From: Dioscorea cayenensis subsp. rotundata
Lineage: Eukaryota; Streptophyta; Magnoliopsida; Dioscoreales; Dioscoreaceae
Assembly (NCBI RefSeq): GCF_009730915.1
Contig: NC_052487.1
Location: 1,984,001 to 2,048,000, forward strand
Length of the DNA stretch: 64,000 nt
Reading direction: 5' to 3'
Shown here: positions 10,731 through 21,459 of the stretch, piece by piece
Numbering within the stretch: the first letter of the stretch is position 1
How the letters are laid out: each line of letters opens with the position of its first letter
Translations under genes and position numbers: made by a program
The notes under the pieces: generated by a model
Databases searched by the model: none
What the model was told of the DNA's origin: nothing
The model's input: the letters and a program-made list of their open reading frames with translations, nothing else

Positions 10731-11288
10731 GGACTGCAAACGAACCGAGTTGAGCCAAGCCGAGCTTAGTCATATTCAAATTTGGTTTATGATTATTTTA
10801 ACCCAATTCGAACCTATTTTATTCAAATCTGAGTTTAGCTCAAGCTTACTTCAACCGAGCCCGAGCTCAACTCAGGCCTCCTTCGAGGCTGTTGCAAATG
10901 ACGCTACCTTCCATATTTAAAGTAGCTAGCATTATGTTATCTTCAACTCAATGTTCATCACGTTGAACACGATTCAGACCAAGCAATTGTCACCAGGGCC
11001 ACACACATTTCCCCCCACTAGTAGTTATGTTTTGCTTTACAACTGTTCCTCATTTCTGGTGGGTCAAAAACAAATGTGTATCCCAGCTATCAATTTTTAT
11101 TTTTTTTTGGTCTCATTAGTCATGTATCAGTTTAGTTTTTTTTTTTTTAATAAATTAAAAATGAAAACAGAAATAGAAAACGTGTCTATATTTCAATCCA
11201 AAACAAGGAGCCTACAGAAAGGCTATAAATACTCTATTTGCTGAAAACGGACACACACACACAAAGAGAGAGAGAGAGAGTGAAGAAA

Positions 11289-11615
11289 ATGAAGCTATCT
11301 TCAGTCATTGTTGGCTTCTTCTTCATAACACTTGTCACCATTTTCTCTTTATTCATCCAATTTCAAGTAGCTCATGGAGGTAACAAAGTGATATATATAC
11401 TTTTAAAATTTTTGCCTTTTTTTTTGGTATCAAATATTTTACTTTAAAACAAAATTTGATGTTTTACTGTTGTGATTATAGGGATTATAGATGGGAATGG
11501 AGGGAGAAGACTAGGAGATAGGACTTCGTTTACGCCAGAATCTCCGGTTCGAGGCGTGGGTAACCAGCCTTGTATTGATTGTAATGATGAACCTTTGGAT
11601 AAAAGGAAGGTCTAA
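11289..11615 (+). CDS. Small secreted peptide precursor, copy 2
   Basis: Two exons, 11289-11379 and 11482-11615, with a 102-nt intron at exactly the same phase and codon as copy 1 (both first exons are 91 nt). The product is 74 residues: signal peptide MKLSSVIVGFFFITLVTIF ending VAHG, then GIIDGNGGRRLGDR, then TSFTPESPVRGVGNQP and a cysteine-containing tail (CIDCNDEPLDKRKV). Compared with copy 1 the signal peptide and the IIDGxG-RRLG segment are conserved, while the tail has diverged. The SPVRGVGN stretch recalls the SPGxGH core of CEP-type peptides, but the family assignment is uncertain. A (GA)n run lies immediately upstream of the ATG. Function inferred only. Confidence 0.7.
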
Positions 11616-11834
11616 ATTAATTTGAATTAAAATAGGATAATAATTTGAGAACAGGGTATCTGCTTTAAATTTGGTAAAAATAGTAGATTTAAATCTTATA
11701 GAATTTGAGAGTTTATGGCTCTAAACAAAACTGTGCTAGTTGCATTAGTGTGATGTGTGTCTATTGTTGGGGTGCTGTGTTGTGTTCATCAATCTATCAA
11801 AAGTGTGAGAAGTTTGTTTAACGCAAATATTTGG

Positions 11835-11921
11835 TGGTGGTTTGGTTATATAAATATATCGTAATGATACATCATTAAGTGGTTTGGTTATATAAATATA
11901 TCGTAATGATATATCATTACT
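11835..11921. repeat. Tandem duplication carrying an 18-bp perfect palindrome
   Basis: Two copies of about 42 bp, each starting GTGGTTTGGTTATATAAATA. The second ends in the perfect palindrome GTAATGATATATCATTAC (11903-11920); the first has one change that breaks perfect symmetry. Likely the end of an AT-rich insertion that occupies part of 11840-12860. Confidence 0.75.
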
Positions 11922-13261
11922 TAGGTAATGAGGTTACCATTGTAATAAAGTTGGGAATGTTATATGTCTAAAATTGTTGTAATAATTTATGATAATCATA
12001 TTTAATTGAAAAGTCGTATTACTGATAAACTTTCTTTACTATGTTTTGTTGACTATAGTAATCAACTTGTTAATGTTCTAAATTTTTTAAAATATTCATT
12101 TAACTAAAATAGTAAAAAAATTTAAATTTAAAATTAAATAAAATTATAAATAACAATAATTAAATTATAATAAAAAAATTAATTTTTGGTACATATCTAA
12201 AATTTTAAGTAAATTTAAAGTTAAAACAAAATAAAAAAATCACATGAAAAATAATTAATGATAATACAAAATATTAATTTTTTATGATATTCATAAAATA
12301 CTCCTGTATTTATTTAAAATTTGAAAAAAAATAAAAAAAAAAGATTAAATTGAAAGGATGAGGCCAAATTTGAAAGAAAAAAATTATAACATATTACCCC
12401 CAATCTTGTAATATTGATGGACACATATTTTAATGGTCATTATCAACTTATTTAGTTATATTTTCTTGTTAGTAATTTTACATTACCGGTAACATTACCA
12501 TATGTTCAGATTAACACCTGATTCCTGATAATGTTCACATAATTATCAGAATATATTTATGTGTGATTAACGAAGTTATATGTTTTTTTAGAGTATTATT
12601 GTTTTAAAAAAAATTTGTATTTATTTGTGTTGGGTCAAGTGGTCAACTCTCGTTTGGGGAGATCCTGAGAAAATGTGGGTCCTGCTCACTGAATTCAAAA
12701 TAACATAAAATATGGTTAATGTAGAAATGAGAGAGAGTAAAGCTATCATATAATGGGTGAAAACTAAGAATAAGAGATGATTGGATAGTGATACGAAGCC
12801 GGATTTCACTCAAATTTTGGATAGAGAAACTTATTACTGTCTTATTATAATTAGTGTTTTTCTAATTGAGAAAAAAGAGTTTTAAGGTTTAATTTAATGG
12901 CAATTTGTTATTGGAATGAAGTCACATTGTTTGGTTTTTTGTTAAGCAACTTTAATCTTTTTGTTTCCTCTTCTTTATTTTGGTTTCATTTTCAAATAAT
13001 TTCCTAACAATTTCTGACTCTTAATACCAATTTATACTACAAGCATAACTAGACTATATATATATTGATGGTCAAATATGCTGAAACTGGTGAACTTTTA
13101 TTTAAGAGACCATAACTCAGTCTCTAAAACATTTATGTGATTGTACAAGTAGCATCCAACCCATTCTAACATTTAGGAACATATTCAACAAGCAAACTAC
13201 ATATGGATAGATACATATAGGCCATTTTAATTATATGATGATTTGAAGAATAATGTTGGAA
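11922..13261. other. Intergenic, no gene seen
   Basis: Very AT-rich. About 12860-12930 resembles 8800-8870 (3' flank of the copy 1 peptide gene), so roughly 1 kb appears inserted in copy B between 11840 and 12860. A minus-strand frame at 12621-12809 shows no family features. 13000-13261 probably contains the 3' untranslated region of the receptor kinase. Confidence 0.45.
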
Positions 13262-16219
13262 TTATTCTTCACTCAAAGGTGGAAGGGAAGATGAAACAAA
13301 AGGTCTAGGGGGTAACTCCAAGCTCTCCAAACTCCCAATGAGCATTTGAACAACTCTTGTCATTGTAGGCCTATCAGTAGGACTCCATTGTATGCACCAC
13401 AGAGCAACAATCACAAGCTTCCTCACAGTTTCTTCTTCATTGTTCATCATATCTATCGCTACACGAAAATTTTGCTCGCCGATCAACTGCTCGTAAACCC
13501 ATTCAGGGAAATAAATCTCATCAGTTTTCTCTACCGAAGGATCGATGTTTTTCCTGCCACCTACCATTTCCAAAACCAGCATTCCAAAACTATAAACATC
13601 TGATTTGTAAGACACTGCTCCAAAGTTCCTTGAGTAGATTTCAGGTGCAATGTAGCCCCTTGTGCCTCTTACTGCAGTCATTGTCACAATGCTTTGATCT
13701 CTTGAGCATAGTTTTGCAAGACCAAAATCAGAAATTTTTGGATTGAATTCATAGTCGAGTAAAATATTATGAGGCTTGATGTCGAAATGGAGAATTCGCT
13801 GATCACATCCTTGGTGCAAATACTCAACACCACGCGCTATCCCGGTTGCAATTTCAAGCAGTTTTTCCATTCTAAATGGACGGTTTCCATCTGCATCTCT
13901 TGAGAATATGTACTTCTCTAAAGACTCATTAGGCATGAATTCGTAAACAAGTGCGCGTCTGCTTCCTTCGGCGCAAAAGCCAAGCAGACGCACCACATTG
14001 ACATGATGAATTCTTCCAATGGTGGAGACCTCATTAATAAAGTCACCTCCCTCACCTGTAGGTCTGATCTCAAGCATCTTCACTGCGACAGGAATTCCAT
14101 TTGGTAGCTCTCCTTTGTAGACACTTCCGAAACCACCTTGGCCTAATTTGTTCTTAAACCGTTTCGTGATCTTCTTGATTCCAGCATAATTGAACCGAGT
14201 TGGCTTTGTAGTCTTGTATGAGGCAAGGAACATCTCAACTTTAATTCGAAGTTGTCTGTCCCGGTCGGCTTTTCTGGAGATGTAGAGGAATGTAGACGCC
14301 ACAACCATAAAAAAGAAGATGATACAAGAGGCGAGGCCTGACAGAAGAGTAGCAGTAATTACTAATTAGAACAAAGTCTTCCTGGTTCTCATGCTATGAT
14401 ATTTGGAATAAAGAAAATGCAGATGATTTTTAAACTAGTATAGATCAAGATTATAGCGCAAATTTAAGTCGTTTGTTAAGAATCGTGTGAAAAAATAAGC
14501 GAGCAATGACTAACCTGCAATGAGTTTGACCCAAGTGTCTGCAAAAGATACAAAGAATTATTAGTGCATTCCAATCATAGCCTTTCTGCTGGATAACAAG
14601 TCCATGAAACAAAAATTCCAAACAGAGCAAGTTCATGGCCAATGTCCCATGCTGAAACACACCACTTTTTTACAAGAGTGATTATAAAACAGGGAATGCT
14701 TAACTTACAGTGTGTTAAGAATGCACCTTCTCTTCTATTTTCATTGAAGAGCATGTTTATTGAATAAGAGTTCAAGTCAATTTCAACAGAAAAACTCAAA
14801 GATAAAAGAAACATAATATCAAACATGCAGAATTAATATATACCTCAAGGATGCACCTCCTTATGGAATATCTTCATGAAAGAAGAGCACATGGTAAATA
14901 TAATTTTAATACAAAAACTCAAAAAAAGGTTGAATCAACACTTCTATACTTCATTAATAACAAACATCTAGCGCTAGCTGAACATCAATCAATATTCAAT
15001 ATCTGCCAATGTTTCGAAATACTCCATAGTAAACAAGCAAAACTCATTGATTGTTTCAAAGCTTGCATTTTTCCTGCATCCTAAAAGAACTTTTTTTTTT
15101 TTTTGTGTGTGTGTGTGTGTGTAAGTTCTCTAACACAATACATAAGTAAACAGATAAAATTAGCGATGTTCTTGTTCTATAGTTCTCATTGAGTCATTCT
15201 AACAAACACCTATCATGCACTTGGAATTAATATGGGAAGCTCATCATTCATCCTACATCTAAAAGAGTGTTTTCTTGAGTTAAATTATCTAATCTAAAGC
15301 ACGAATGAAAACCACACCACAATCAGATATCCTGCTGCTAAATTTCTCATTGAAGCATTCTAACAAACACCTCTCATGCACAAAAAATCACAGGATGCTC
15401 ACCAAGGTGCTTGTGGCCGTCGACATTGATGCAACACGCATCTCTTTTAAGATCAAGCCCGCACTGCTTGTCTTGCTGTTCACACTTCGAGCAAATTCTT
15501 GACTTCTTGCAATCACTGCTTCCGCCTGGTTCTTCTTCGAAACACCCGTACCCATTGTACCATACCATGCTGACCTCTGAGCTATGAAAGAAAGAATCAA
15601 CAACGCTGTTGAATGAATCCCGTCGACTATTTATGTCAGGGTCTCCAATCTCACCATCAGTGGAGATCACCATACAATCCAGAGGAAGCTTGTCCATGGA
15701 CTCCGATTGATCCACGACATACACAAACTCATCACCTCTGCTGGCGAGGCAACTGATAGGGCCGGAGATCCGATCCTCTTCAGCATTCGGCGTGAATTCT
15801 TTGGAGCAACTGATGAAACTAACCTCAGTAGAGCCAAAAAGAGAGAAATACTCATCTGAGAGCTTGATCGCGCTCATGTTCTTCATCGGGCATGGCGGCC
15901 AAAACCCATGCACATCGATGCTGATGCTTTGGGATTTATAATCAATGGAGTTGACCTTGAAAGGACCATGATCATGGCGGAGAGTGAGGAAGGCCTCATC
16001 GGAGGCGCAGGAGAGGACGAAGCCTTTCAACCCGCAGTGCGAGTCACTTGAGTTTAGCCTGAACGGGAACCGGATATCCACGTTGCCGCACTTCGTCGTT
16101 GGGCATTGCTTGGAGAAATCCTCAGAAACCTCGCCGCCTCCGTGGCCGGTGCCACCTCCATCGCCAGCGGCGGTGGCCAAGAAGAAGAGGAGGATGAGAG
16201 TGAGAGAGAGATAGCTCAT
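13262..16219 (-). CDS. LRK10-like receptor-like kinase (copy 2), non-RD
   Basis: Second LRK10L-type receptor kinase. Exons 15403-16219, a 24-nt mini-exon 14515-14538, and 13262-14337 join in phase to 638 residues. Signal peptide MSYLSLTLILLFFLATAAG. The ectodomain has the GUB_WAK_bind cysteine pattern (CPTTKCGNVDIRFPFRL, GFWPPCPM, SCSKEF) and, unlike copy 1, a fuller WAK-associated C-terminal cysteine cluster (CFEEE, CKKSRICSKCEQQDKQCGLD). The mini-exon encodes DTWVKLIAG at the start of the membrane span, as in copy 1. Kinase: GQGGFG (346-351), VAVK, HFDIKPHN (464-471, non-RD), DFG, APE. Most of the kinase exon matches copy 1 nearly residue for residue; the ectodomains are more diverged. Intron 1 is 864 nt against 98 nt in copy 1. 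Plasma membrane localisation and immune or developmental signalling are inferred from the family. Confidence 0.94.
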
Positions 16220-17379
16220 GGCTTAGAATCAGAAGCAATGGATACAAGTAGAAGAGGAGATCGCCAAACTCCATTAATATAGATCGAGGTCTTCAAGAGC
16301 TTGGTGGAAGTCTAGAGTCAACGTTAAAGTCAATGTACCATCACAATCTTCTCCAAAGTCTTTGTGGAAAAAAAAAAAAACCCACGTAGAAGCCTTGCAT
16401 GGTTCCACGCGCAAGTACGTTGAATAATTCCAAGTAATATATGAAGTATTTTTTCATTTATGTCCTTGTATAGTTGTAAAATTACATAAGGGTTTCTTTT
16501 TTTCTGTTTCATTATAAGGTAAAGAGTTTTGAAATAAGGGACAATAATGTTGTTTTTTTTTTAATATTTATAATATATTCTTTAAAAATAAAATAAGTGT
16601 TTGATAATTGTTTTTATAAAGAAAACTTTAAGATGTTTGTTGATGTGGATACTTCTATATGTACTGTTTAGAAAAAAGAAATACATACTATATATGGGTT
16701 TGATTATGGGAGAGCTGGTGTGATGGTTTGAGTTTCCTACAAAAATTGTTGTGTTTGGTGTTCTAAATCTTTTAGAAAATCCATGTTTTCTCACCAGAGT
16801 TATTCTATCAAATCCGTAGTTACTGTATCACGGAGACCAAATTATTATAAAAAAAGTATATCTTAATGCCTAGATTTCATTGGTATTGGTTGTTTGTGAT
16901 TTTGAGGTTTTTGGGTCCAAAACCATACCAATAGTGTTAAGGTGTTTGAGTAAATTTATGCATTCTACGCATGCATCTTTTCATTTTTAGTATTTTATTT
17001 ATAGTTGCATTCTTATAATTAAAACGTGGTGAAGCTTCTTCCAAGGGAAAGGAGATCTCTAAGACGTGAGGTTGGCCAAAGCCTAGGCAACTTATTTTGT
17101 GAGTGGTTGAAGTATTAGTGTATAGTCTTGATATGAGTAGTATAATATTTTCTTATATAATTTACAGTTTATTTTCATATCAAATTATATTTTATCACCG
17201 GTAATGATTTTACTAGAAAGAATTGAACATCTTGGGCATGTGAAAAACATTTACGCATTTTATTTGAGCTTGGCATTTCTATTTTCATATGTGTTTATGA
17301 TGGGATTATACTAGAGTGCATATGTAGTTGTACTCCAAATGTGGTATGACAGTTTTATTGAAATACTTATTCATGTGAT
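16220..17379. other. Intergenic, includes receptor-kinase promoter
   Basis: The first few hundred bases are the promoter and leader of the receptor kinase starting at 16219. The rest is AT-rich; minus-strand frames at 16330-16512 and 16582-16794 lack any family features. Confidence 0.45.
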
Positions 17380-18560
17380 CGGTATTGATGGTGACTACGG
17401 GCCATAGACCACCCTGGATTTCGGTCTGACACTGCAGTGGGGGTCCCAATGGCCCGGCCTAATAGGAGACGACATGGTTGACCATATGATCCATATTGAA
17501 AACAGGGGTCACCACACGGGGATCTCAGTAGCCAACGCCAAAAAATTCATTATTTTGATTCTTTTTTCTTAAATTTCTTGGATTTTGAAAACCACTTTGG
17601 CGGTCCTATATCTGGTCGAGGCCACGATTAGGTCGGGAATGATTTGAGGCCTGTGTATCTTGATTTTTGTGAAAATGTGGTGAAAATTGCTATGTGTATA
17701 CTTCTCTTAAAACTTACTATTTCAAAAACATTGCATTTGGATTCTTTATACTAATATTGTTAAAGATCGATCTTGATAGTTGTGGTATTTTTGAGACATT
17801 ATGTTTACTTATCTATTTATTTCATTACTCAATTTGAGATGTCGGTGTTGGTTGTCCTGGGCAGTGTCTGGACTAAGTCTTTGCCCTACTCTGTGTCTTG
17901 GTGTATTTCTTTTGTTCTTTTTTGTTTTGGCATGTAGGACCTATGGATCCACTAGTTTATGCACTTGTATTTGTGGTTGTATTTTATACTTCTTGTTTTC
18001 CTATGTCCCGGTGCATGTATGGGAACACGGATTTATGTGTGTGGTTGAGTTTATATTTCTAATTATGTGTTGCTTGATTTTAATGTGAGTTGTTTATTAG
18101 GTTTTGTTGAGCCTTGCAACAACTCAAGTGGGGAGTGGTGTTTGTTTGACCCTCCTCTAGTTGTTGCGGCGGTTGCCACGTGCTCAGGTAGGGTCGGGGT
18201 TTGATAGATATCATAAGGGCTTTCTGATAAGAACTAATGTCACTTATGAAAACTCAAGCGCATTTGCCAATCAAGTGATATAGTATGCTAAATAGCAGGG
18301 TATCGATCCTCGAGGAGAATTGAGAATACCAAAATGCATAAATCAATTATAAAAAGAAATACCAAAATGCATGACCTATTAGAATGGAGCAATGAAGTGA
18401 TGAATCAACATCAATTCTTATAGAAGAAAATATATCGTGATCAACCTATAAGTCTAGCTAGAATAGTAGGGGAAAAAATCATGATAAACTTGAATGAAAT
18501 CATTCATTTTGTTTGAGAAATAAAAGGGGTCAAGGTAGCATTCATGACCTAATAGAATTA
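17380..18560. mobile_element. Probable LTR-retrotransposon remnant
   Basis: GC-richer than its surroundings and of retrotransposon character (for example GGTCGAGGCCACGATTAGG and AGCAGGGTATCGATCCTCGA, phrases of a kind common in plant LTR and untranslated leader sequence), but no gag or pol frame was found. The hydrophobic frame at 17801-18088 has no family features. Boundaries are not defined; assigned from sequence character only. Confidence 0.35.
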
Positions 18561-18889
18561 TAGAATTATAAAATTAGCGAAAGAAGTACTTGTGCACTTA
18601 ACACAAGATACTTACAAAAACCTAGAATAAAAAGAAAATACAAAAAAAGTTGAGGATTAAAATAAAATTTTAAGCATAGAAAGAAAAGAGAAAAGACAAA
18701 CACATAAAACAAACAACAAATGTTTACATGGACCAAATACTATTCTATTGTTCACAATCCTTGTTGTAAGTCTCCTATGGAAAAATAGTAGTTTCACTCT
18801 CTAGGGATGTTTTGCAGGGAGATTTTCTTAGGATGTGAGTCCACTTACATTGATCAGTGTTTGAATAGATATATTTTATTGTTATTATT

Positions 18890-20530
18890 TATAGCACTTT
18901 GCATGTAATTAATTGTTGAATATATGATTGAATTGGTGCTTAATTTACTTCTATTTTGTATTTAGGCTAGAATGAAGACATATTTATCAAGAGGAACATG
19001 TTTGAGGTGATTTAAGCAAATTTTGGAAGAAGAATAGAGTTTTTAGAGTGACTTACTAGCGAGCTTACGGGTGCTATATATTACGGCGGTTTACTATAGT
19101 AGTGAACTGTTCACGAATGTAGCAAAGTATTGTTTATAGGCACCGTTATGGGCATAAGCCCCAACCCGATAACCTTATGGGCATTGTTACGGCTGTAAGG
19201 GTTATTGTAGCAGTGTATTGTTCATGTTAATGTAGCAAATCATTATTTACTGGCACTGTTATAGGTACAGTTGCGGCCGTAAGCCCTAACCCGAGAATCT
19301 TATGGCACTATTACTGTCACTGTTATAGCCATAAGCCTCAGGCCACAAGGACCTCTTACAGCCGTAAGAACCCCCGATTCCTAAGTTATAAAATCCAGAA
19401 ATTAGGGCTTTTGAGGGATCTTCTTCTCTACTCTTTGGCAGCTTTTAGGCGGCGATTTTGGGGGTTTCATTGCATTTCCTGTCCGAGAGGGGAGAAAGCA
19501 AGAAGGAGACAAAGGTTCAAAACTTCAAGGGAGTCGTTCGTGGAGAGATCTCGACGATGATTTTTAGGGAGTCTTCGAAGAACTTCATCCATCCAAAGAG
19601 ATTGCGAGCTTTGAGGGAGTTTTGTTGTTCTATTTATGTATTTTATTTCATTTGGGTTGGATTGTTGTTCTCCAATGATGGAGAACTAATTTTCATGGTG
19701 TTTGGGCATAATTGACTATAGGGTTTAATCTTTTGACATTGGTTGTTGGATTTATATGATTTACTTGTTTTCCTTATTGCAATCCATTCTAATTGAATCT
19801 AATTGCGTGTTTGAATGCTTGATTGTTAAAGTGGCGAAAGCCTTAGCTATCATACTCGATGTGCTTCGTAATGAGTAGAAATACCCACCTAGCATAGACA
19901 TATCGTGATTAGAGAGAATTGTGAGTAAGCTTGGGTATAGGGTACTTTAGAGACTCCGTCTCCCTTAATTCTCCCAAGTGAGTTAATTATTATCTGCATG
20001 TTCTTTGCAATCATGTGGAGTAGATTTTAGGAGAAATCACATATCTACTCTGTATTCGGATTAGAGGTAATCTCTCTTCACAAGAGAGATTATCTAGTCA
20101 ACAGATCATCATTAGCTCATGGTGAGCTTTTATAGAGTGTTAATGCGAATGTGTGGATGTCTGTATCAGCTCTACACCGATTCAGTTACTTTTCACCCTC
20201 GAAAAGGGGGTTTAGTATAATTCTGAAAACCTCTCGATTCAAATAGAATTGCATACATAGACAACATTTATCCTATACTTCATAACCCTAGATGGATACT
20301 ATACTCGAACATCGTTTCTTCCCCTGATTTCTCTCCTGTTTTATTTCCATATTTCTTGCTTTTATTCTCTTTTGTTCACACACAACACTTGATTAGTTAG
20401 GCTAATTTTCATAATTAAGGTAATATTACCAGTACTCTCATTTTTCCCTGTAGACCGACGTAATGCTTTACGCACATTATTATTACATGATCGGCACGTA
20501 CACTTGCATCCCTATCATACATGTAATTAA
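18890..20530. mobile_element. Probable solo LTR or LTR/leader remnant
   Basis: A 1.6-kb segment with the feel of a large Ty3-type LTR plus leader: a degenerate tandem duplication at 19090-19310 rich in ATGTAGCAAA and CGTAAGCCCTAACCCG, a purine-rich stretch (GAGAGGGGAGAAAGCAAGAA near 19483), and a terminal part with GATCGGCACGTACACTTGCA before the following AT-rich DNA. No gag-pol reading frame is present. The end points are estimates. Confidence 0.35.
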
Positions 20531-21459
20531 AACTTTTACATCAAACCAAACAGTCATTTACATGTAAAACCACCTAATACATAGTTACATTACTGCCACT
20601 TATAGCTACTTACAGGTAACCAAACAACCCCTAAATAGAAAATGACATAGTGTAAACAACCTCTTCTATAGACATCTTATAAACCTTATATATCCAAATG
20701 AATTATATTCCTCAAGTATATATCCTTGACAACAATAAACCATTGAAATTAAAGATTGTTATTAATCCAATTCATTTATTAATTAATTAATTCATTCATT
20801 CATTCATTGACATCCAGAATATACTACTCTTGCTTCATTGCAAACTGCGACAGTGAACTATCATTTCTTTATATGATACTACTTTTAATATGACAAGACA
20901 TTAGCCATGCACCCATGCTGCAATTTTACAACATCACAGTCATAAATATCTACTACATTCCAGAGATTTCAGCCACACCTTTAATAAAACACTAACAAAT
21001 ATAAATGAAAATCAAGATAAGTTGATGCAAGAATGGCATCATTATCAACATACTGTTTTTAAATTCTATATTTATTTAAGTACATACAGAAAGAATAAGC
21101 GTCAAGGTAGCATGTTATCATCAACCACAAAAGTTATAAAGAAATCAAGAGAGCACTTGCTCGAGCAATTTAACAATAGAAAAATACTCACTGAAAGCTA
21201 GAATCAACAAAGAAGGCGGTTAAAATGATACAAATAATGTAACCAATTTTTTTTATCCTATGTTTAGTCATCAAGGATTCACAAAAATGAAGTAAACAAG
21301 GAGAGTTTGATGACCCTAAAAAAAAAAAAAAAGAACTACACCATACTACGACTCTTGCTGGTCAAGTTCACATTGATGTTGATAAAATCCATCAAACAGG
21401 CTCCCACCTTTTGCCACTCTCTGAGCAAAACTTTGACAGTTTAGTGAATGGTATAATTC
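20531..21459. other. Intergenic, no gene seen
   Basis: AT-rich. A short ATTC/ATTA simple repeat lies near 20775-20808. No coding or RNA signal recognised. Confidence 0.5.

Noticed and set aside
17801-18088. Hydrophobic 95-codon ORF
   Set aside because: T-rich DNA read as Leu/Phe; no family features, within retrotransposon-like sequence.
19458-19715. 85-codon ORF MGVSLHFLSERGES
   Set aside because: Falls in LTR/leader-like DNA; no domain and no homologous pattern recognised.
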